Part shown: piece after piece, positions 1-6,664 of the stretch
How the letters are laid out: each line of letters starts with the position of its first letter
Position numbering within the stretch: the stretch's first letter is position 1
Origin: an uncultured Bacilli bacterium
Lineage (GTDB): Bacteria; Bacillota_I; Bacilli_A; RFN20; CAG-449
Direction of reading: 5' to 3'
NCBI GenBank assembly: GCA_947593895.1
Contig: CANQDY010000019.1
Location: 1 to 13,519 of the forward strand
Length of the DNA stretch: 13,519 nt
Translations under genes and position numbers: made by a program
Notes under the pieces: generated by a model
What the model saw: the letters and a program-made list of their open reading frames with translations, nothing else
The model's database searches: none
Told to the model about the DNA's origin: nothing

Positions 1-159
1 AAACGAACTTTTAATTCGTTTCGCAACAATTAATTTTTTTTCATTATTATTTGTTGCACTTAGATTAATAATTAACTTTGAAAATTATTTTTATATTCTT
101 TGTTTTACTTTTGATGACCTTTATTATAAAATTATTATAAAACTAAGGAGAAATGATTT

Positions 160-543
160 ATGAAAAAAATATTTTTCCATTCGCCAAATCGATATTTATT
201 TTCAATATTAATAGGGATTATTCTTGCTATTCTTAATATATTTTTTGATAAAGGTTTTAGTTCAATTTTATCCTACGCAAACGGAACTTTCATTTCTGGA
301 TTCATGCTTATATGTATCGGTGGATTATCTTTAGTAAACTACTTTGGAGGATTTGATATTTTTTCGATTATGTTTGCTAAAAGAGATCAATATGGTCATA
401 AGCCCACTCTCCATGAATATTCAATATCTAAGGCTGAAAGGAGAAAAAAATATCCATATGTCTTTACGCCCTACTTTATAGTAGGTTTGATATTATTGAT
501 TATATCTGCAATCTTAACTATAATTTATTATAATTTAATTTAA
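160..543 (+). CDS. small three-helix membrane protein, DUF3899-like
   Basis: A 127-residue integral membrane protein of unknown function. Three hydrophobic segments are visible: about residues 11-30, 42-62 (GTFISGFMLICIGGLSLVNYF) and 104-125. Between the second and third is a basic, charged stretch (KAERRKKYP at about 90-98) that probably faces the cytoplasm. The pattern of a short first helix, an F-x-SG-F-x-x-x-x-I-GG second helix and a polar linker resembles the uncharacterised DUF3899 family of Firmicutes; this is recognition by eye, not a search result. The ATG is preceded by AAGGAG at 145-150 with a 9-nt spacer, which fixes the start. It is the only plus-strand gene and converges on the opp operon, so it is not part of that operon. 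A TATAAA at 125-130 could be its -10 box, but no convincing -35 is seen. Confidence 0.8.
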   Translation: MKKIFFHSPNRYLFSILIGIILAILNIFFDKGFSSILSYANGTFISGFMLICIGGLSLVNYFGGFDIFSIMFAKRDQYGHKPTLHEYSISKAERRKKYPYVFTPYFIVGLILLIISAILTIIYYNLI

Positions 544-590
544 AAAGATGGTCTTAAGCAAATTTATCATGCCTAAGAAACCATCTTTTT
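542..590. terminator. bidirectional Rho-independent terminator between convergent genes
   Basis: The arms AAAAAGATGGT (542-552) and ACCATCTTTTT (580-590) pair perfectly. They are continued inward by CTTAAGC against GCCTAAG, with a 2-nt bulge and one mismatch. The A-run on one side and T-run on the other provide a U-tract in both directions, so it can end both the small membrane-protein transcript and the opp transcript. The oppF stop codon (589-591) lies in the T-run itself. Confidence 0.85.
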
Positions 591-1968
591 ATTTTATAAT
601 TTTCTTATATTCTTCAAATTCCTTATCATTACAATAAATGAAATGTCCTTCTTTTACTTCTTTCATTGATGGCTTATCAACTGAGTAATCATGAACTTCA
701 TTTGGATGATAAACAATTCTTTTACGATTCTTTTCCGTCAAAGGATTTGGCTTTGGAATTGCTGATAACAAAGATTTAGTATATGGATGTAATGGATTTT
801 TAAATAGTTCATCACTTGAAGCCATTTCAACAATTTTACCAAAATACATAACCGCAATACGATCACAGAAATACTTAACAACCGATAAGTCGTGAGCAAT
901 GAAAATAATCGTTAAACCCATTTCTTCCTTTAAATCATTAAGTAAATTAATAATTTGTGCTCTAATTGAAACATCAAGTGCACTGATAGGCTCATCACAA
1001 ATAAGTAGCTTTGGATTCATAATCAATGCACGAGCGATACCAATACGTTGTCTTTGTCCACCTGAGAATTCATGTGGATAACGAGAAGCATGTTCAGCAA
1101 CAAGTCCAACTTTTTCAAGCATTTCAACAACTTTTTTATGATTCTCTTCTTTATTCTTAAATCCTTGAATTCTTAGCCCTTCTTGAATAATATCTTCAAC
1201 TGTCATTCTCGGATCAAGTGAATCAACTGGATCTTGGAAAATCATTTGAATTTCATTTACTAATTTTCTTGGAGTATGTTTATTGTCAAATTTAATTTGA
1301 GAAATCTTTTTTCTTTGAGTTTGAACAATATCATTAGCAAAACTTCTAATAACCTCTTTTTCGTGAGCAATTTCTAGTTTAATCTCATTTACTTTATTTT
1401 GATAATCAGGATCTTTACTATCTAATGTTGCAATTAGTTGAGATTGCTTTCTATTTTGCTCCGCTAATTTTTGCCTCATACGAATTTTAGTGAATTTTAT
1501 TTCTTTTTGATTCCATCTTTTACCTGCGGAAATTCGATATCCACGATAATAAATGGAACCAGAAGTAATATCGTATAATTTAATAATTGATCTACCTGTA
1601 GTAGTTTTGCCACATCCAGATTCACCTACAATACCAAAACATTCACCATCATGAACATCAAAAGAAATATTACTGACTGCCTTTAATTTAGAACGATTGA
1701 CTCCAGAACCAAAAAAGAAAAACTGTTTTAAATTTCTAACTGACAATAATACATCACTATTTATCAATTCTTTTTTCTTTTTAAGTTTTGGATGAATATT
1801 ATATTTAATTTCTAAAGGATCTCTTGCCTTTTTTACTTCTTCATCAAAAGAACTTTGTTCTAGAAAATCGTCATTTACAAGTGGTGAGTCTTCTTCGCTT
1901 GCAACTTTATTGCTACGTAATTCTTCATCAAGATTAAAATCTCCATCTTTACTTCTATTACTACTCAT
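589..1968 (-). CDS. oppF: oligopeptide ABC transporter ATP-binding protein OppF
   Basis: The second ATPase subunit of the importer; it hydrolyses ATP on the cytoplasmic face with OppD to drive uptake through OppB/OppC. With the start used here it has 459 residues: Walker A GESGCGKT at 115-122, Q-loop Gln245 in FQDP, signature FSGGQRQR at 301-308, Walker B LLICDE at 321-326 and switch His359. HPYTKSLLSAIPKP follows, as is typical of OppF/DppF. It is longer than the usual 310-330 residues because of an acidic N-terminal extension of about 70 residues and a charged, probably coiled-coil insert at about 149-239, between Walker A and the Q-loop. A GTG 18 nt further upstream (1986) would also be open. 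I chose the ATG at 1968 because AGGAGG sits 9 nt before it, whereas the GTG would lie immediately upstream of this Shine-Dalgarno. The start overlaps the oppD stop by 8 nt, suggesting translational coupling. Confidence 0.95.
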   Translation of the reverse strand: MSSNRSKDGDFNLDEELRSNKVASEEDSPLVNDDFLEQSSFDEEVKKARDPLEIKYNIHPKLKKKKELINSDVLLSVRNLKQFFFFGSGVNRSKLKAVSNISFDVHDGECFGIVGESGCGKTTTGRSIIKLYDITSGSIYYRGYRISAGKRWNQKEIKFTKIRMRQKLAEQNRKQSQLIATLDSKDPDYQNKVNEIKLEIAHEKEVIRSFANDIVQTQRKKISQIKFDNKHTPRKLVNEIQMIFQDPVDSLDPRMTVEDIIQEGLRIQGFKNKEENHKKVVEMLEKVGLVAEHASRYPHEFSGGQRQRIGIARALIMNPKLLICDEPISALDVSIRAQIINLLNDLKEEMGLTIIFIAHDLSVVKYFCDRIAVMYFGKIVEMASSDELFKNPLHPYTKSLLSAIPKPNPLTEKNRKRIVYHPNEVHDYSVDKPSMKEVKEGHFIYCNDKEFEEYKKIIK

Positions 1969-3562
1969 TTGAAGACACCTCCTCACTTTGACTATCTACT
2001 TTATTTTTAGAATTCTCTTCTTTTCTCTTTGTCTTCAAAGCAATTCTGATACGTTCAGAAACAATTTTTGGCATCTCAACTTTTGGAGCATCTTCATGTA
2101 ATAACCAAGTTGCAGCATAATGAGTATCAGAAACTTTAAAGAATGGTGGTTCTTTTTCAAAATCAATCTTCATTGCATAACGACTACGAAGTGCAAAAGC
2201 ATCACCTTTTGGAGGATAAATCATATTTGGAGGAGTTCCTGGAATTGCTTCAAGTCTTTCTTTACTATCAACATCGGGAATAGATGATAACAATGCCCAA
2301 GTATATGGATGTTTAGGTTCAAAGAATATTTCTTCTGATTTACCATATTCAACAATCTTACCGGCATACATTACTGCGATACGATCTGCCATATTAGCGA
2401 CAACACCTAAATCGTGAGTAATGAAAATACAAGCAATGTGTTTTTCTTTTTGAATTCTCTTAATTAATTCTAGAATTTGAGCTTGAATAGTAACATCAAG
2501 TGCAGTCGTAGGTTCATCACAAATCAATATCTCTGGAGAAGCGGTTAATGCAATGGCGATAACAATACGTTGTCTCATACCACCCGAAAATTCAAATGGA
2601 TATTGTCTGAAACGTCTTTCTGGCATTGGAATACCTACTTCAGTCATAATCTGAATTGCTCTACGTTTAGCTTCTTTACGAGTAATTTTAAGTTTATCAA
2701 TACATTCAATTTTAATGTTTTGAATTTCCTTTTTTATCTCTTTTCTTTTCTCATTTAATTCTTTTTTCTGCTCTTCAGTAATTGTATTATTGTCATAAGA
2801 ATTATATAGAGTTCTTAAGCGACTTTGTGCTTCTGAAATTTTTGTTTTTTCTTCTTTAAGAACACTTTGTTTATATTTCTTAACTTCAATTTTAGCCTTT
2901 TTTTGTTTTTCAACTAAAGCCTTTTTTAATGGAGCAACTATAACACGATGCTCAGCTATTTTGCTTTTTTTAAAGATTTTAAATTTAATTTTGCGTTCTT
3001 TAATTTCTTTCTTTAATTTAGCTTTTTCCTCTTTTGAAAGCGTTGAATCTTTTAATTTTTTATCTGCATCTTCAATAAAATTAATTAAAACATTTTTTTC
3101 ACTTTGAATCGTACTATCTCTCTTTGCATAAGAGTTTTTATATCGTACTAATTCATCAGAAATAAGCATTTCATACTTTAATTTAAGCTTATTTGAATTA
3201 ATAAGCATTGCCTCGGTAATTTGTTTACCAATTCTTACAATAGGGTTTAATGAAGAAAGTGGATCTTGGAAAATCATTCCTATTTTATGACCCCGAATAC
3301 GATGAAATTCCTCTTCAGAAACTTCAAGGAGGTTTTCACCTTGATACATAATTTTACCACCTTCAATGATGGCATTATTAGCTAAAATTCCCATTATAGC
3401 TTTTGATGTAACTGATTTTCCTGAACCGGATTCACCAACAATACAAAGTGTTTCATCTGGTGATAAATCAAAAGATACATTTCTTACTGCGTGTAAAACT
3501 CCATGGTCAGTACGAAAACTAATAGTTAAATTTTCAACTGATAAAATCTTTTCTTTTTCCAT
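1961..3562 (-). CDS. oppD: oligopeptide ABC transporter ATP-binding protein OppD
   Basis: First ATPase subunit, 533 residues against the usual 320-350. Motifs: Walker A GESGSGKS at 43-50, Q-loop Gln99 in IFQDP, signature FSGGMRQR at 325-332, Walker B ILICDE at 345-350 and switch His383. Residues about 120-300 form a very Lys/Glu-rich insert, probably a long helical or coiled-coil hairpin, in the helical subdomain between Q-loop and signature. The C-terminal oligopeptide-transporter tail is recognisable (PPKGDAFALRSRYAMKIDFE at 450-469, then HYAATWLLHEDAP). However, the four positions where many OppD/DppD proteins have Cys for a [4Fe-4S] cluster carry other residues. The ATG lies 2 nt after the oppC stop; its only ribosome-binding candidate is a weak GAAGGGAAG. 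The 3' end overlaps oppF. Divergence is limited to the insert and the tail; the ATPase core is intact. Confidence 0.95.
   Translation of the reverse strand: MEKEKILSVENLTISFRTDHGVLHAVRNVSFDLSPDETLCIVGESGSGKSVTSKAIMGILANNAIIEGGKIMYQGENLLEVSEEEFHRIRGHKIGMIFQDPLSSLNPIVRIGKQITEAMLINSNKLKLKYEMLISDELVRYKNSYAKRDSTIQSEKNVLINFIEDADKKLKDSTLSKEEKAKLKKEIKERKIKFKIFKKSKIAEHRVIVAPLKKALVEKQKKAKIEVKKYKQSVLKEEKTKISEAQSRLRTLYNSYDNNTITEEQKKELNEKRKEIKKEIQNIKIECIDKLKITRKEAKRRAIQIMTEVGIPMPERRFRQYPFEFSGGMRQRIVIAIALTASPEILICDEPTTALDVTIQAQILELIKRIQKEKHIACIFITHDLGVVANMADRIAVMYAGKIVEYGKSEEIFFEPKHPYTWALLSSIPDVDSKERLEAIPGTPPNMIYPPKGDAFALRSRYAMKIDFEKEPPFFKVSDTHYAATWLLHEDAPKVEMPKIVSERIRIALKTKRKEENSKNKVDSQSEEVSSNE
1978..1983 (-). 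promoter_or_regulatory. Shine-Dalgarno AGGAGG deciding the oppF start
   Basis: On the minus strand AGGAGG is followed by a 9-nt spacer and the ATG at 1968-1966. It lies inside the 3' end of oppD, so oppF translation is probably coupled to oppD. This site is the reason for preferring the 459-residue OppF over the 465-residue version that begins at GTG. Confidence 0.8.
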
Positions 3563-3564
3563 AA

Positions 3565-5472
3565 TTATTCACTTCCCTTCAATGAAGGATTTAAAGCATC
3601 TCTTAATCCATTACCAAATAAGTTAAACGAAATCATCAATAAAGAAATAATAATTGATGGGAAAATAATTAACATTGGATGTGTACTATAAGTGCTTTGA
3701 TAGTTTGATAATAATACACCAAAAGAATCGACACCTTTTAAACCTAAACCTAAATAAGCAATTGAGGCTTCACTAAATATAACACCCGGAATCATTAAAA
3801 CTACCGAAGTAATAATGGTACCCATTGAATTTGGAAGGATATGTTTGAAAATCAAGCGCTTATCTGATGCGCCTAATGTTCTCGCAGCTAAAATATATTC
3901 TCTACCTTTAAAACGATAGAATTGGGTTCTAGTTCTAGCGGCCGTTCCCATCCATCCTGTCAAACAGAGGGCCAAAGCAAATGTGCCTAAATTATTTCCT
4001 AACACTAAGATAGTTAATGTAATAACAACAACGAAAGGAACACCACCTAAAATATCGCAGAAACGCTCCATAAATAAATCGATATTCCCACCAAAATATC
4101 CTGATATTGATCCCCAAACTAAACCGATAATAAAGTTAATTGCACTGACAATAACTGCAAGTAATAATGACGTTCTTAATGCTTTCAATGAAAAAGTAAA
4201 TAAATCTCTTCCTAAAATATCAGTGCCTAAAATAAATTTTGGCATCGATTTGTATCCCTTATATTTGTACATAATCACATCACATACATAATCAGTTGAT
4301 TGCATATATTCTGATACAAACTCTATTTCACTATGAATTTTTTCAATTGGGCATTTATCACTTAATTTTACAAATGAAGATGGTCCTATCTCAAAATCAT
4401 AACTGCACCAACCTTTAGAAATATATTCTTCTAATATACTCTTACCAATTCTAAAATTTTCTTGTAAGCCAAGTTGTGCTTCATAATAGTCGTATACAAA
4501 TGATACTTTAGAAAGAACAGCCTGATACACTTCTTTTCTTCCCGAACATCTCCAATAAGTATTTGGGAAAGTTAAATCTGTATTTGGTTCTATCATACAT
4601 TGCGCAGAAGCATCATCTATTGAAATTTCTTTTAGTAAATCATCTAATTCAACGTTGTTACTTTTTGAACTTAATGTTAATGAATTAATTAAAATATATT
4701 GTTCATCTGCCTGATCTTGGGGAATTTCAATTTGAATATAAGCTTTAGGTATATTAGTAATTGATTTACTAGCAATGAACTCACTTAAATTAATTGATAA
4801 ATCTTCGTAAGAATTTTTTAATTCAGTTAATGCATATCTTGTTCCAGTTCTAGATGGTGATCTTGATAAGAAAATTTGGTATTTTCCAATTTTACCATTA
4901 AGACCATCAACATTATTAAATTTAATATCTAATTCAACACTATCTTCACTGTTTAATTCAAAGGAAGCATAGTTATATATATATTGAATATCGCTACCTT
5001 GAGTTGCAACGATTTTTAGAGATCCACCATGAGAATTATTACTTGGTAAATTTGTAAAATGGTCTTCCTTTTTCGTAATCTTTACTACTGCATTCTTTTT
5101 AAATCCAACCGGAACTTCATCAACAACATCGTAAGGGATATCTTTGAAATTTTTTGTTCCATCCCAAAAACCAGTTCCAGCATCAAATAATTTTGGTTCC
5201 AAATATCTTTGTTCCGGAAGATTTTGACTAACATTTCCATTACTAAAAATTGGCACAAAAATTGAAAATATAACAATTATACCAATAATGAATGAAGCAA
5301 CGACAGAAGATTTGTTTTTACAGAATCTTTTAAAAGCATCTTTAGCGAAAGTAGTTGGCTTTGTTTCAAATTTTGTATCATGAATTTTTTCATCTTTCTG
5401 AACGAAAGTAAAATCATCTTTATTTAATTCAAATTCGACACCATTAGCGTCCTTTATTTTTTTCTCAGCCAT
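3565..5472 (-). CDS. oppC: oligopeptide ABC transporter permease OppC with large extracytoplasmic insert
   Basis: Membrane permease subunit, 635 residues where about 300 is usual. It has a charged cytoplasmic N-terminus of about 50 residues and a first membrane helix at about 56-76. The OppC hallmark LGTDILGRDLF follows only at 416-426, then membrane helices at about 431-456, 473-512, 550-575 and 599-622. The EAA coupling loop is at about 525-550 (YILAARTLGASDKRLIFKHI), for contact with the ATPases. Residues about 78-410 are an extracytoplasmic domain not found in ordinary OppC. The part at 95-270 alternates short beta-like strands and ends YILINSLTLSS, reminiscent of jelly-roll carbohydrate-binding modules; the part at 280-400 is more helical with five Cys (292, 309, 356, 374, 397). 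I chose the ATG 1 nt after the oppB stop; an upstream ATG at 5538 would overlap oppB by 65 nt and add residues read from oppB's 3' end. Confidence 0.93.
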   Translation of the reverse strand: MAEKKIKDANGVEFELNKDDFTFVQKDEKIHDTKFETKPTTFAKDAFKRFCKNKSSVVASFIIGIIVIFSIFVPIFSNGNVSQNLPEQRYLEPKLFDAGTGFWDGTKNFKDIPYDVVDEVPVGFKKNAVVKITKKEDHFTNLPSNNSHGGSLKIVATQGSDIQYIYNYASFELNSEDSVELDIKFNNVDGLNGKIGKYQIFLSRSPSRTGTRYALTELKNSYEDLSINLSEFIASKSITNIPKAYIQIEIPQDQADEQYILINSLTLSSKSNNVELDDLLKEISIDDASAQCMIEPNTDLTFPNTYWRCSGRKEVYQAVLSKVSFVYDYYEAQLGLQENFRIGKSILEEYISKGWCSYDFEIGPSSFVKLSDKCPIEKIHSEIEFVSEYMQSTDYVCDVIMYKYKGYKSMPKFILGTDILGRDLFTFSLKALRTSLLLAVIVSAINFIIGLVWGSISGYFGGNIDLFMERFCDILGGVPFVVVITLTILVLGNNLGTFALALCLTGWMGTAARTRTQFYRFKGREYILAARTLGASDKRLIFKHILPNSMGTIITSVVLMIPGVIFSEASIAYLGLGLKGVDSFGVLLSNYQSTYSTHPMLIIFPSIIISLLMISFNLFGNGLRDALNPSLKGSE

Positions 5473-5473
5473 A

Positions 5474-6517
5474 TTATTTTTTCGCCCCCATTCTAATTCT
5501 AGGATCGATAAATCCATACGAGATATCAAGTAGTACACCTGCTAATAACCCAAATGTTGTAAATACTGCCATATCAACAAATAAGACATTATAGTCTGGA
5601 TTATTAATATTCAAAGCTTCAATAAACAATGAACCAATTCCCGGAATACCATATAAATTTTCAAGAATCATAGATCCTGACATAATAGAAAGGAATTCCG
5701 CTAAAATTGATGGAACAATAGGAACCATTGCATTCCTTAATGCATGGCGGATAATTGCTTGTCTCTTAGTTAAACCTTTTGTTCTTGCAAGTAATAAATA
5801 ATCACTCTCCATAACTTCACAAAGTTCAGCACGAGTAAATCGACAATAACCTGCGATTGAACCAAGAGATAAAGAAAGTACAGGAATAATAAATCCTAAA
5901 ATGCGTTGACCAATTGGAGCGGTAACACTTGGCCACTTACTTGGTAACCAACTTGTTCTATAGCATAACAATAAAAGTAGAAAAGTAATTAAAATAAAAC
6001 TTGGTATGGAGATTAAAACCATAACCAAAGTTGAAATAATGTGATCTGTTGGTTTGTTTTTCTTTAAGGCAGCAACAATACCTAAAATAATTCCAAGTGG
6101 AACAGCAAAAATAGTAGAAATAATATTTAATAACATAGAAACTGGTAGTCTTCTACCAATAATATTAATCGCTGATAAATTTTTTGAAATAACTGTAGAG
6201 GTACCCCAATCCCATTTAGTAATAATATTACCTAACCATCTAAAATATTGAGTAAATGAAGGAACCTCATAATAGTAATGCCATTGATTAGCTCCATCTT
6301 TATAGGACCACAACAATTTTCCAGCACTTTCATTTGCAGTCATAAAGTCATTTACATATCCCAAATATACTTGTTGAGAAAAGTAAGAAAATTTTTCCTT
6401 ATCAGTTCCAATTGGCATTTGGAATGGTAATGTTTTCATTAATAAAAATGTGATTGATAATATAATAAATGCAGTAATAATAGCTAAACCGATTCTTTTA
6501 AGAACGTATTTCCACAT
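5474..6517 (-). CDS. oppB: oligopeptide ABC transporter permease OppB
   Basis: Membrane permease that pairs with OppC to form the translocation path. Its 347 residues slightly exceed the usual 305-320 because of a longer loop after the first helix. Helix 1 is at about 9-29. An extracytoplasmic stretch to about 100 leads to the conserved DWGTS (103-107) and RLPVSMLLNI. Further helices lie at about 126-150, 160-186, 205-224, 258-280 and 308-332. The EAA loop is at about 239-265 (DYLLLARTKGLTKRQAIIRH), and the C-terminus is YGFIDPRIRMG, typical of the family. AAAGGAG with a 10-nt spacer precedes the ATG. It is the first gene after the hairpin at 6601-6632. Its expression therefore depends on readthrough from oppA or on a weak promoter in the gap, where a TATAAT at 6557-6562 (minus strand) is the only good box. 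Confidence 0.95.
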   Translation of the reverse strand: MWKYVLKRIGLAIITAFIILSITFLLMKTLPFQMPIGTDKEKFSYFSQQVYLGYVNDFMTANESAGKLLWSYKDGANQWHYYYEVPSFTQYFRWLGNIITKWDWGTSTVISKNLSAINIIGRRLPVSMLLNIISTIFAVPLGIILGIVAALKKNKPTDHIISTLVMVLISIPSFILITFLLLLLCYRTSWLPSKWPSVTAPIGQRILGFIIPVLSLSLGSIAGYCRFTRAELCEVMESDYLLLARTKGLTKRQAIIRHALRNAMVPIVPSILAEFLSIMSGSMILENLYGIPGIGSLFIEALNINNPDYNVLFVDMAVFTTFGLLAGVLLDISYGFIDPRIRMGAKK

Positions 6518-6600
6518 ACAATTATTGCTCCTTTCCTTATTTCTTTTTTTAATAATATTATAATAAGCAATTTTTTCAATATATATTAAAAAAAGAAAAC

Positions 6601-6632
6601 TATATGGTTAGTGGGGTCCCACTAACCATATA
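6601..6632 (-). terminator. strong hairpin terminator/attenuator between oppA and oppB
   Basis: A perfect inverted repeat, TATATGGTTAGTGG (6601-6614) and its complement (6619-6632), with a GGTC loop. On the minus strand the stem is followed at once by GTTTTCTTTTTTT (6600-6588), a classic U-tract. It lies 33 nt past the oppA stop. The likely role is to end most oppA transcripts and allow limited readthrough into oppBCDF, giving excess binding protein over the membrane complex. It could also protect the oppA mRNA 3' end. A T-run at 6642-6648 on the plus strand is less well placed. Confidence 0.85.
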
Positions 6633-6664
6633 ATAAAATTCTTTTTTTTAATTTTATAATCAAT

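Noticed and set aside
899..1081. Plus-strand ORFs inside the opp and rnr genes (also 2570-2758, 3366-3626, 3983-4291, 6054-6251, 7531-7716, 11082-11320)
   Set aside because: They lie opposite well-supported conserved genes, have no ribosome-binding sites that I can see, and show no recognisable protein features.
1969..1986. OppF start at GTG 1986 (6 extra residues)
   Set aside because: The GTG lies immediately upstream of the AGGAGG that is ideally spaced for the ATG at 1968, and it has no ribosome-binding site of its own.
5473..5538. OppC start at 5538 (22 extra residues)
   Set aside because: It would overlap the 3' end of oppB by 65 nt, whereas the ATG at 5472 follows the oppB stop by 1 nt and gives a normal charged N-terminus.
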